A DNA stretch of 64,000 nucleotides from Pleomorphomonas sp. NRK KF1 (GTDB lineage Bacteria > Pseudomonadota > Alphaproteobacteria > Rhizobiales > Pleomorphomonadaceae): contig NZ_JAMDLH010000007.1 of the NCBI RefSeq assembly GCF_023721755.1, forward strand, positions 1 through 64,000, given 5' to 3'. The notes beneath the pieces are model-generated. The model saw nothing but the letters and a program-made list of their open reading frames with translations, did not search any database and was not told where the DNA came from. A program made the translations under genes and the position numbers. Below are positions 16,820 through 26,060 of the stretch, one piece after another. Numbering within the stretch: the stretch's first letter is position 1; each line of letters opens with the position of its first letter.

Positions 16820-17359
16820 ATGCGAGGTTTGCTCAAGGTGTGCGCGGCGATCGACGCACTGAACGTCGGCGTCAACTATTTCGCTCGTTGGCTGGTGCTG
16901 GCGGCGATCCTGCTGTCGGCGGGCAATGCCATCGTTCGCAAGGTCTTCAACTACTCTGCCAACTCGCTTCTGGAAGGGCAGTGGTACCTCTTCTCCGGGG
17001 TCTTCCTGCTCTGCGCCGGCTATACTCTGCTGAAGGGCGAGCACGTGCGGATCGACATTCTCGCCTCTCGCCTCAGCCGGCGGACGCAGGTCGTGATCGA
17101 CATTTTCGGTACGCTGTTCTTCCTGCTGCCGTTCACGGTGGCGGCCATCTGGCTGAGCTGGCCGCAGGTGGTGTCGAAGGTTCTGTCCGGCGAGGTGTCG
17201 TCGAGCGCCGGCGGTCTGCCGCTGTGGCCGGCCTGGATCCTGATTCCCATCGGTTTCTCCCTGCTCGGCCTGCAGGGCATCAGCGAGATCATCAAGCGCC
17301 TCGCCTTCCTTTCGGGCAACGGACCGGACCCGTCTCCGGCCCACGCCGCCCATAACTGA
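16820..17359 (+). CDS. TRAP transporter small permease (DctQ/TakQ type)
   Basis: 179-residue four-helix subunit of a tripartite ATP-independent periplasmic transporter. Hydrophobic spans are at about 20-40, 55-75, 95-120 and 140-160; SLLEGQWYLFSGVFLLCAGYTLLKGEHVRIDI is interrupted by the family's typical cytoplasmic turn. The ATG at 16820 follows AGGGGA at good spacing; upstream in-frame codons would extend into non-membrane sequence. The large permease gene follows after 20 bases. Confidence 0.9.
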   Translation: MRGLLKVCAAIDALNVGVNYFARWLVLAAILLSAGNAIVRKVFNYSANSLLEGQWYLFSGVFLLCAGYTLLKGEHVRIDILASRLSRRTQVVIDIFGTLFFLLPFTVAAIWLSWPQVVSKVLSGEVSSSAGGLPLWPAWILIPIGFSLLGLQGISEIIKRLAFLSGNGPDPSPAHAAHN

Positions 17360-17379
17360 CCGGACGAGGACCGCCCACC

Positions 17380-19029
17380 ATGACCGCCTTCCTCGTCGCC
17401 AACCTCGCGCCGATCATGTTCGGCTCGATGCTGCTGTTCCTTCTGATCGGCTATCCCGTCGCCTTCGCGCTCGCCGCCTGCGGTTTCGGCTTCGGCCTGA
17501 TCGGCATCGAGCTTGGCCTTTTGTCGCCCAACCTGTTCCAGGCCATTCCCGACCGCGTCTGGTCGATCATGAGCAACGACACGCTGCTCGCCATCCCCTT
17601 CTTCACCTTCATGGGGTTGGTGCTGGAGCGTTCGGGCATGGCCGAGGACCTGCTCGACACCATCGGCCAGCTGTTCGGCCCGATCCGCGGCGGCCTCGCC
17701 TACGCGGTGATCTTCGTCGGCGCTCTGCTCGCCGCCACCACCGGCGTGGTCGCGGCCTCCGTCATCGCCATGGGCCTCATCTCGCTGCCGATCATGCTGC
17801 GCTACGGCTACGACCGGCGCGTCGCCTCCGGCGTCATCGCCGCTTCGGGCACGCTGGCCCAGATCATCCCGCCGAGCCTGGTGCTGATCGTGCTGGCCGA
17901 CCAGCTCGGCCGCTCGGTGGGCGACATGTACGAGGGCGCGCTCTATCCGAGCCTCATCCTGACGGTCTTCTACGCGCTGTTCGTGTTCGTCGTGTCGATC
18001 GTTCGGCCGAAGTGGGTGCCGGCCCTGCCGCCGGAGGCGCGGACGCTGCGCGGCTGGCGGCTCGCCGGCAAGGTGCTGACGTCGCTGGTGCCGCCGCTGG
18101 TGCTGGTCTTCCTGGTGCTCGGCACCATCTTCATCGGCGTCGCCACGCCGACGGAGGGCGGCGCCATGGGCGCGGTGGGGGCGCTGCTGCTCGCCATCTC
18201 CAATCGTCGCCTGACCTTCCGCATGGTGGTGCAGGCGCTGGAACAGACCGCCAAGCTCTCCGCTTTCTGCATGTTCGTGCTGCTGGGCGCGCGCGTCTTC
18301 TCGCTGACCTTCTACGGCATCAACGGCCACCTCTGGGTGGAGAGCCTGCTGGCCGGCCTGCCGGGCGGCGAGGTCGGCTTCCTGATCGTGGTCAACCTCC
18401 TCGTCTTCTTCCTTGCCTTCTTCCTCGACTATTTCGAGCTGGCCTTCATCATCATCCCGCTGCTGGCGCCGGTCGCCGAAAAGCTCGGCATTGACCTCGT
18501 GTGGTTCGGCGTGCTGCTCGGCATCAACATGCAGACGTCCTTCATGCACCCGCCGTTCGGCTTCGCGCTGTTCTTCCTGCGCTCGGTGGCGCCGAACCAT
18601 CCTTACGTCGACAAGATATCCGGCGTGAGAACGGCGCCGGTCACCTCGTCGCAGATCTACATGGGCGCCGTCCCCTTCGTGTTGATCCAGGTGGTGATGG
18701 TGGCGCTGGTCATCCTGTTCCCCGGCGTGGTGACGCACTACAAGGCCGACCGTCAGGAGATCGACCTCGACAAGGTCAAGATCGACATCATGGCGCCTGC
18801 GCCGGCCGCACCGGCCTTCGGCGATCCTGCCGCGGCGGGAGGCAGCCCGTTCGGAGCGCCCGCCGCTCCGTCCTTCGGCGGCCCCGCGCCGGACTTTGGT
18901 GCTGCGCCTGCCGCCCCCGGGGCAAGTTCGTTCGGCAGCCCGGCCGCACCTGACTTTGGCGCTGCGCCCGCCGCACCGCCGCCGTCGGGTCTGCCACAGC
19001 CCGATTTCGGGGCGACTCCGGCGCCCTGA
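17380..19029 (+). CDS. TRAP transporter large permease (DctM/TakM type) with FG-rich C-terminal tail
   Basis: 549-residue sodium-coupled permease. Residues 1 to about 470 form the DctM body with 12 or more membrane spans; DTLLAIPFFTFMGLVLERSG, ASGTLAQIIPPSLVLIVLADQ and NMQTSFMHPPFGFALFFLRS are family signatures. From residue 471 a tail of about 79 residues, rich in Ala, Pro and Gly, carries seven Phe-Gly steps (AFGD, PFGA, SFGG, DFGA, SFGS, DFGA, DFGA). Such a tail is not part of the usual family length. The binding protein is encoded nearby on the other strand and resembles TakP, so 2-oxo acids are likely substrates. Confidence 0.92.
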   Translation: MTAFLVANLAPIMFGSMLLFLLIGYPVAFALAACGFGFGLIGIELGLLSPNLFQAIPDRVWSIMSNDTLLAIPFFTFMGLVLERSGMAEDLLDTIGQLFGPIRGGLAYAVIFVGALLAATTGVVAASVIAMGLISLPIMLRYGYDRRVASGVIAASGTLAQIIPPSLVLIVLADQLGRSVGDMYEGALYPSLILTVFYALFVFVVSIVRPKWVPALPPEARTLRGWRLAGKVLTSLVPPLVLVFLVLGTIFIGVATPTEGGAMGAVGALLLAISNRRLTFRMVVQALEQTAKLSAFCMFVLLGARVFSLTFYGINGHLWVESLLAGLPGGEVGFLIVVNLLVFFLAFFLDYFELAFIIIPLLAPVAEKLGIDLVWFGVLLGINMQTSFMHPPFGFALFFLRSVAPNHPYVDKISGVRTAPVTSSQIYMGAVPFVLIQVVMVALVILFPGVVTHYKADRQEIDLDKVKIDIMAPAPAAPAFGDPAAAGGSPFGAPAAPSFGGPAPDFGAAPAAPGASSFGSPAAPDFGAAPAAPPPSGLPQPDFGATPAP

Positions 19030-19119
19030 GTTGGCGGTCGGACAATTTTGCCATAATCGACAGGCACGTCTGCCATTGAAGGTCGGCGGCTTCCACGCTG
19101 CCAAGCGTGAGGGTTTCCC

Positions 19120-20202
19120 GTGACACAGCTGAAGTCGAGCCGTCCCCGCCTCGCCGTCGTATTCGGTGGGCGGTCCACCGAACACGGGGTGTCGGTGATG
19201 TCCGCCGTGAACGTGATCGGGGCGATCGATCCCGATCATTTCGAGGCGGTGCCGATCTACGTCGATCGCGAGGGCGTGTGGCGCCTGAGCAGCTTCGAGG
19301 ACGGCAAGCTCGCCCGTCCGGAGAGCGGACCGGAGCTGGCGCTGCTGCCGGGTGGCGGCGGCCGGCTGGTCGTCATCGACGGTGATGCGGACGTACCGCC
19401 CATCGACCTCCTCTATCCGCTCATCCACGGCCAGAACGGCGAGGATGGCTCGCTGCAGGGGCTTGCCCGCGTGGCGCGTCTGCCGCTTGTCGGCTGCGAC
19501 ACGCTCGGTTCGGCGACGACGCTCGACAAGGAGGTGGCCAAGCGTCTCTTGCGCGACGCTGGTCTGCCGGTCGCACGGTCGGCGACGATCCGTCGGGGCG
19601 ATGTACCGGCCTTCGACACGCTCGCCCATGATCTCGGCCTGCCGCTGTTCGTCAAGCCGGCGTCGCAGGGATCCTCGGTCGGTGTCAGCAAGGTGGCGAG
19701 CGCCGGCGATTATACGGCGGCGGTGGCCACCGGATTCAAGTACGATCGCAAGCTGCTCGCCGAGGAGTTCATCCGCGGCCGCGAGATCGAATGCGCCGTG
19801 CTGGAGGATGAAGATGGCACGCTTGTCGTGTCGCGACCGGGCGAGATCGCACCGGCGGAGAAGCACGGCTTCTACAGCTATGACGCCAAGTATGTCGACA
19901 AGGACGGCGCGGCGCTGATGGTGCCGGCCGACCTGCCGGAAGACATCGAGCGAGAGCTGCGGCGGGCTGCCGCCGCCGCCTTCCGCGCTGCCGGCTGCGA
20001 CGGATGCGCCCGCGTCGACTTCTTCGTCTGCGCCGATGGCCGCTTCGTCGTGAACGAGATCAACACCATTCCCGGCTGCACCGACATCAGCATGTTTCCG
20101 ATGGCCATGGCGGCAAGCGGCACGCCGATGCGTCTGGTCATCGACTGCCTCGTGCGACAGGCGTTCGCGCGCCATGCCGAGGCCGATCAGCTCGGCAGCT
20201 GA
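19120..20202 (+). CDS. ddl: D-alanine--D-alanine ligase family protein
   Basis: 360-residue ATP-grasp enzyme that makes D-Ala-D-Ala for peptidoglycan. Conserved pieces include GGRSTEHGVS, IHGQNGEDGSLQGL, KPASQGSSVGVSK, YDAKY, ARVDFF and NEINTIPGCT. Two positions differ from the common consensus: HEVS reads HGVS, and PGFT/PGMT reads PGCT. It starts with GTG at 19120 behind GAGGG. It sits outside the cell-division cluster, 90 bases after the TRAP large permease and convergent with the binding-protein gene. It may be a second, divergent Ddl, or a ligase for a related dipeptide. Confidence 0.85.
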   Translation: MTQLKSSRPRLAVVFGGRSTEHGVSVMSAVNVIGAIDPDHFEAVPIYVDREGVWRLSSFEDGKLARPESGPELALLPGGGGRLVVIDGDADVPPIDLLYPLIHGQNGEDGSLQGLARVARLPLVGCDTLGSATTLDKEVAKRLLRDAGLPVARSATIRRGDVPAFDTLAHDLGLPLFVKPASQGSSVGVSKVASAGDYTAAVATGFKYDRKLLAEEFIRGREIECAVLEDEDGTLVVSRPGEIAPAEKHGFYSYDAKYVDKDGAALMVPADLPEDIERELRRAAAAAFRAAGCDGCARVDFFVCADGRFVVNEINTIPGCTDISMFPMAMAASGTPMRLVIDCLVRQAFARHAEADQLGS

Positions 20203-20210
20203 TCAAAATG

Positions 20211-20239
20211 AAAACCGCCCGGCCATGATGGGCGGGCGG
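20211..20239 (-). terminator. Terminator of the TRAP binding-protein gene
   Basis: On the minus strand CCGCCCG (reverse of 20233-20239) pairs with CGGGCGG (reverse of 20215-20221) and is followed by TTTTCATTTTG. It lies between the convergent ddl and binding-protein stop codons. Confidence 0.7.
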
Positions 20240-20267
20240 CTCTCGATGGCGTTTCGGGCGAGGTCGC

Positions 20268-21644
<1,377 letters not shown>

Positions 21645-21664
21645 TCAACGCTTCGGATCCTCCC

Positions 21665-22411
21665 ATGACCACACCCGTCGTCCTCTTCACTTCCGACTCC
21701 CGTGATTTCGACGGCTACACTTGGCACTGCGCTCCCACCACCTATCTCGAGGCGGTGCTCGCGGTGTCCGGCGGCATGCCGCTGATCCTCTCGGCCTTCG
21801 GACCGCGCCTCGATCTCGACGCCGTGCTCGATCGGGTCGACGGCGTCGTTGCGACCGGGTCGAAGAGCAACGTCCATCCGTCCCATTATGGCGTCGCGGC
21901 CACCGAGGCGATGGGGCCCTACGACGAGGTGCGGGATGCCACCAGCCTGCCGTTGATCCGGCGCGCCATCGAGCGCGGCATTCCGCTTCTATGCATCTGT
22001 CGCGGCTTGCAGGAGCTCAACGTCGCGCTGGGCGGCACGCTTGCCTCGGACGTCCAGGATCTGCCGGAGCGCATGGATCACCGCCACCCCGACGTTGCCG
22101 ACATGGACGGCAAGTTCGCCATCCGTCATGGCGTGACGATCGCCGCCGGCGGCTGTCTCGGCCGCATCGTCGACGAGGAGATCCAGGTCAACTCGCTGCA
22201 CCGGCAGGCGGTAGCGCGTCTGTCCGACCGTCTTTCCGTCGAGGCGACGGCGCCGGACGGAACCATCGAGGCGGTGTCGGTGAAGGGGGCGTCCGGCTTC
22301 ACGCTGGGCGTCCAGTGGCACCCCGAGTATTGGGCGACCACCGACGGTCCGTCGAAGGCCATTCTTGAAGCCTTCGGGGCGGCGATCGCCGCCGAGGCCG
22401 ACAAGCGCTGA
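21665..22411 (+). CDS. Gamma-glutamyl-gamma-aminobutyrate hydrolase family protein (PuuD-like)
   Basis: 248-residue class I glutamine-amidotransferase-like hydrolase (peptidase C26). The nucleophile elbow is ICRGLQELNVALGG (Cys at about 119), and the His/Glu pair is in LGVQWHPEYW (about 220). PuuD releases GABA from gamma-glutamyl-GABA in putrescine breakdown; other C26 members act on related gamma-glutamyl compounds. No other puu genes adjoin. It diverges from the TRAP binding protein and ends 13 bases before the stop of the NicO-type gene. Confidence 0.88.
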   Translation: MTTPVVLFTSDSRDFDGYTWHCAPTTYLEAVLAVSGGMPLILSAFGPRLDLDAVLDRVDGVVATGSKSNVHPSHYGVAATEAMGPYDEVRDATSLPLIRRAIERGIPLLCICRGLQELNVALGGTLASDVQDLPERMDHRHPDVADMDGKFAIRHGVTIAAGGCLGRIVDEEIQVNSLHRQAVARLSDRLSVEATAPDGTIEAVSVKGASGFTLGVQWHPEYWATTDGPSKAILEAFGAAIAAEADKR

Positions 22412-22424
22412 TGCCGATGGCGCC

Positions 22425-23486
22425 TCAGCCCCAGAGCGAGGCGCCGAACATCAGAAGGCCGAACAGCAACACGGCGATCGCGGCGCCCGCCTCGACGACG
22501 GTGTGAAGATGCCGGGCTGCTTCTCCACCTCCGGCGGCGGCGATGCGGACGGCAAGTCCCCGCGTCGTGACGGTGGCGAGCGTCAGAAGCGCGACGGTCA
22601 GGCCGGTGCCGAGCGCCATGGTGAAGGCCGAGGCGATGCCGGCGATCAACAGGCCCTGGCTGAGCGCGAAGACCAGAACGATCAGCGCGCCCGTGCAGGG
22701 GCGGAGGCCGACGGCCACCACGGCCGACCACGCCTTCTTCCAGTCAAGACGTCCGGAGGCGATCTCCGGCGGCGGCGCATGGACGTGACCGCAGGTCGCG
22801 TCGTGGACATGCCGGGCAGGTTTCAGACCAAGCCGATGCTCGTGACCGCAGCCGTCGTGATCCTCCGCCGCAGCGAAGCTGGTGGCGAGAACGACCGGTG
22901 CCCCACCCACCGTCACGGCAACGGGCGCGTAGCGTTCGGCAAACCAGCGGGCGAGTGGGCGGGCGATCTTGCGCCAGACCAGCCAGAGGCCGAGGAGGAC
23001 GATCAGCGCGAAGGAGCCCGTCTCGAGCAGGGCGGCCGCGCGCGTCATGGCAATTGAGGTGGCGCCGAGAAGCACGGTGGCGACCAGCACCATGACCACC
23101 GCCGTCACCGCCTGGGCGAGCGCGGAGACGAAGGCGAGGATGGCTCCGTTCCGGGCCGTTTCCCTGTTGGCGAGGACATAGGTGGAGATCACGGCCTTGC
23201 CGTGGCCCGGCCCCACCGCATGCAGCACGCCGTAGAGAAACGACAGCGTCATCAGCCAGATGCCGGCGTTGCCATTGGCCTTCATGGCCGCAAGCGTTGC
23301 CGTAAGGTCCCGGTAGAAACCCGCCTGCCAGGCGGCGATGGTACGGAAGAGGCCGGGAAGGAAGCCGCCGCCGCTGGCAGCGGGTTCGGGCAAGCCGACG
23401 CCGAACGGTCCGGTCGACGCGAGAACCGGTGTTGCGGCGAGGAGCAGGATGGCAACAAGGCCAAGGCGGCGACCGGTCAAGGACAT
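22425..23486 (-). CDS. Nickel/cobalt efflux protein (NicO/RcnA family)
   Basis: 353-residue inner-membrane protein. A signal-like first helix is followed by the NicO signature LYGVLHAVGPGHGKAVISTYVL (about 88-109), a helix set, and a cytoplasmic or periplasmic loop rich in His and Cys (EDHDGCGHEHRLGL, RHVHDATCGHVHAP). Then come VGLRPCTGALIVLVFALSQG and three more spans. These features mark exporters of Ni2+/Co2+ of the RcnA/HoxN-like group. It overlaps the upstream DUF1007 gene by ten bases, the usual partner of this family. Confidence 0.9.
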   Translation of the reverse strand: MSLTGRRLGLVAILLLAATPVLASTGPFGVGLPEPAASGGGFLPGLFRTIAAWQAGFYRDLTATLAAMKANGNAGIWLMTLSFLYGVLHAVGPGHGKAVISTYVLANRETARNGAILAFVSALAQAVTAVVMVLVATVLLGATSIAMTRAAALLETGSFALIVLLGLWLVWRKIARPLARWFAERYAPVAVTVGGAPVVLATSFAAAEDHDGCGHEHRLGLKPARHVHDATCGHVHAPPPEIASGRLDWKKAWSAVVAVGLRPCTGALIVLVFALSQGLLIAGIASAFTMALGTGLTVALLTLATVTTRGLAVRIAAAGGGEAARHLHTVVEAGAAIAVLLFGLLMFGASLWG

Positions 23487-24148
23487 GCGATGTCGGCCCC
23501 GTTGGTCTGGCCTTCGGTGAGGAGCTGCAAGGCGGGGGGAAGCTCTCGCTGGTCGAGTGGAATCGCGGCCAGGGCCGCGGCGGTGGCCGGGTCCATGTCG
23601 GGTGGGCGGAAGGTCTTGGCGGCGCAGCCCTTGGGCGCGCCATCGAAGACGATTGGTCCGTCCTTGTCGTCGATCATGCGGAAGGCGACGAACAGGGTGG
23701 GGTCGTAGATCTCCAGCCGAGTCGAGCCGGCTGCCTTGACTGGAGCCTTGGTCGGCAGGGTGAAGAACAGGATGAGGCGGCCGCCGTCGTCCTGCAGCCA
23801 GTATTCGGTCGGCTTGTCGAAGTCGACGTCTTCGCCATCGGCAGCCGTGATGAAGGTGAAGTAGGCGTAATCCTTCAGCGAGTCGACGTTGATGTCGGCC
23901 AGCGGCTTGAGTTCGTCGACGCTGAGCTTGCCGTCGCCGTTGGTGTCGAGGCCCTGGCTGGCAAAGGCCGAATAGGCGTCGTCGAAGCGCCAGATGTTGC
24001 GGATGGCGGTGATCTCGCCCTTGCCGTCGAACACCACCTCGGCCTTGGCATCGACCCAGACGTGCGGATGGGCAAGCGCCGGCGCGGCGGCGAAGGCCGC
24101 GGCGAGCGCGGCGGCGAAGGCAATCGTCCTCTTGATCACGAGCGGCAT
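23477..24148 (-). CDS. DUF1007 family periplasmic protein (partner of NicO exporter)
   Basis: 223-residue secreted protein with a signal peptide ending at ALA-HPH (about residue 26). The mature N-terminus HPHVWVDAKAEVVFD is diagnostic for DUF1007, whose members sit next to NicO-type exporters and probably present metal to them. Inside it, DTNGDGKLSVDEL (about 67-79) matches a calcium-type EF-hand loop. Its 3' end overlaps the start of the exporter gene by ten bases, so the pair is translationally coupled. Confidence 0.9.
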   Translation of the reverse strand: MPLVIKRTIAFAAALAAAFAAAPALAHPHVWVDAKAEVVFDGKGEITAIRNIWRFDDAYSAFASQGLDTNGDGKLSVDELKPLADINVDSLKDYAYFTFITAADGEDVDFDKPTEYWLQDDGGRLILFFTLPTKAPVKAAGSTRLEIYDPTLFVAFRMIDDKDGPIVFDGAPKGCAAKTFRPPDMDPATAAALAAIPLDQRELPPALQLLTEGQTNGADIACP

Positions 24149-24216
24149 CCGTGGAGATGGCGGCGACGGGTCGGCGCCTCCGGCGAGACATCGCTGCCAA
24201 ACAAGGCGGGACGATG

Positions 24217-25161
24217 TCAACCCGGCTCGTCGGCCACCGTCGCCTGGCTCGTCGGGCCGTCGCTGCATCCCTCGCCGTTTTTCTGGAACCAGTCGGCCAT
24301 GAAGTCGACGAAGGCGCGGATCTTGGCCGAGAGGTGCCGGCGATGCGGATAGACGACGTAGATGTTGGCTGCGCCCAACTCGAAGTCGGAGAGCACGATC
24401 TTGAGCCGGCCGGCCTCGATGTCGTCTTCCACCATCTTGTAGGGCACCGAACCGAAGCCCAGGCCGGCCAGAACCGCGAGGCGCACTGCCGACGGCGAGT
24501 TCACCTCGACGCGGCCGGATACCGCCACCGTCTGTCGGGCGCCATCGACGAGAAAACGCCAGTTGAAGCGGTTGCGCAGATTGGAATCGATGATGCAGGG
24601 AAGCCGCGTCAGGTCTTCCGGTACGGCGGGCAGGCCGTGGGTCTCGGCGACGTCGGGGTGGACCACCGTCGCGAAACGATAATCGGCAAGCTTGCGGGCG
24701 ATCAGGCTGGAATCGGAGAGTTCGCTGACGCGGATGGCGCAATCGAAGCCTTCGTCGATCAGGTCGACGAAGCGATCGTCCAGCCGGAGGTCGAGGCGAA
24801 TGGCGGGGTTGGCCGCCACGAAGTCCATGATCGCCTGGCCCAGCAGCGAATCGCCGAAGGTGCGCGGGGCGGCGACGCGCAAGAGGCCCGTCGGTTCGCC
24901 ATGCCGCTCCCGCACCATGTCCTGAAGGTCGTCGACGCGCTGGAGGATCTCGCCGGCATCGCGGAAGTAGGCCTGGCCCAGCTCGGTCAGGGAGAGGCGG
25001 CGCGTCGTACGGTTCATGAGGCGGGCGCCCAACTCGTCCTCAAGTTCCTTTACGTATTTTGAAATCAAGGCCTTGGACCGGCCGAGCTTCCGGGCCGCCG
25101 CGGAGAATCCGCCTGCTTCGACGACCTCCACGAAGGTCCGCATGCGAGTGAATGTATCCAT
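24217..25161 (-). CDS. LysR family transcriptional regulator
   Basis: 314-residue regulator. The winged helix-turn-helix is at residues 1-60 (FVEVVEAGGFSAAARKLGRS, ALISKYVKELEDELGARLMN), followed by the co-inducer domain with GLLRVAAPRTFGDSLLGQAI and FDCAIRVSEL, typical of the CrgA/DmlR-like group. The ATG at 25161 gives the family's normal N-terminus. It is encoded 68 bases upstream of the DUF1007 gene on the same strand and diverges from the ornithine decarboxylase unit. The target is not evident. Confidence 0.92.
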   Translation of the reverse strand: MDTFTRMRTFVEVVEAGGFSAAARKLGRSKALISKYVKELEDELGARLMNRTTRRLSLTELGQAYFRDAGEILQRVDDLQDMVRERHGEPTGLLRVAAPRTFGDSLLGQAIMDFVAANPAIRLDLRLDDRFVDLIDEGFDCAIRVSELSDSSLIARKLADYRFATVVHPDVAETHGLPAVPEDLTRLPCIIDSNLRNRFNWRFLVDGARQTVAVSGRVEVNSPSAVRLAVLAGLGFGSVPYKMVEDDIEAGRLKIVLSDFELGAANIYVVYPHRRHLSAKIRAFVDFMADWFQKNGEGCSDGPTSQATVADEPG

Positions 25162-26060
25162 TATCCGCCGCCAGTTTGAGGAGTTCCGCCTTTCGACGAC
25201 GCCGCACATCGGTTCCGTGGCCTCCGGAACGCCCGCACGCTGACGAAAGCGCTTTAGGGCCGACCATGTGACGGTCCAGCAATCGGCCAACCGGCAGTCA
25301 CGCCCATTAACTCTAATGACCTGAATTCAATGACTTCCGTCAATATGAAAAATCGGGTCTGCGTCGCAGAATCATGCGATTTTCTGCTTTTATACGTATA
25401 GTTTACCGTGAGTGGACAATCGAATTCTTCCTGCTGAACTAATGCCGCTTGAGCAGCGCCCTTTGCACTTGCCGGTGGCGGCTTGGGAGAGGCCGCCGCA
25501 CCCGCCGGCCGAGGTGTCGCAGCAGGGGCACACCACATGAAATTGACGTCACAAACGGATTTTCGAAGCACAAGGTCTTGCAGAAGAGGGCGACGCAGAG
25601 TACATGCGTCCTTGCCCAATTTCGCACGTGCCTGTGGTTGCGTGCCGGTTTCGCTAGGGCCGCTAACCGCGGTTCCGGCGAGGGCAACCGGTGACCGGAG
25701 TTAAACCGGGTCTAAGCTGCTTCTCAAGCGGCGGACGCGACTTAAAGCAACGACGTAGAGGGCTTTTTTGGTCTCTGCCGGCGCTCCAAACGTTGGCGTT
25801 ACTGAAGAGGCACTACATCCTTGCCGGACGTGCGGACAGGAGCAATCCGTCCAATCAAAGGCTGCACGACCAAGAGTCTCGACCGCCCGGTGCATCTTCG
25901 CCGGGGCGCTGAGTTTTCAAGGTCGCACTGATATCCGCCGTCTTCCGGAAACGGGAGGCGATGAGGGGTGCATTCGCTCGCGCGTGCCGGGTCCACACCG
26001 GTCGCGGAGAGAGGGTTGCTCATCCTCGAAGTAGACTTTGGACGACGGAGTTCCAGGGCC
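25162..26060. other. 899-base gene-free region between lysR and ornithine decarboxylase
   Basis: No coding sequence is supported here: reading frames are short and lack ribosome sites or family features. The left part (to about 25640) is relatively AT-rich and includes a TATAGT box at 25397-25402. The right part is the structured leader described separately. Confidence 0.6.
25640..26060 (+). ncRNA. Structured 5' leader of ornithine decarboxylase (candidate speF element)
   Basis: Several stem-loops can be drawn: GCTGCTT-CTC-AAGCGGC (25716-25732), CGCCCGG / CCGGGGCG (25884-25908) and CCGT / ACGG around 25938-25954. A T6 run follows GGGC at 25763. The segment GGGAGGCGATGAGGGGTGCA (25953-25972) lies close to the start codon. 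The speF motif is a known conserved RNA found upstream of ornithine decarboxylase genes in Rhizobiales, so position and gene agree; exact bounds and match need a covariance-model search. Confidence 0.5.

Noticed and set aside
18790-19026. Possible frameshift creating the permease tail
   Set aside because: The frame stays open with consistent codon usage and regular repeats, and the stop is followed by a normal gene start, so a real tail is more likely; kept as a finding.
17020-20175. Very long open frame (1051 codons) on the minus strand
   Set aside because: It lies opposite the TRAP permease and ddl genes, has no recognisable domain, and its composition is that of an antisense shadow in GC-rich DNA.
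25449-25704. Short plus-strand frames in the ornithine decarboxylase leader as a possible regulatory peptide
   Set aside because: No convincing ribosome site or arginine/ornithine-rich leader peptide; the structured-RNA reading is better.
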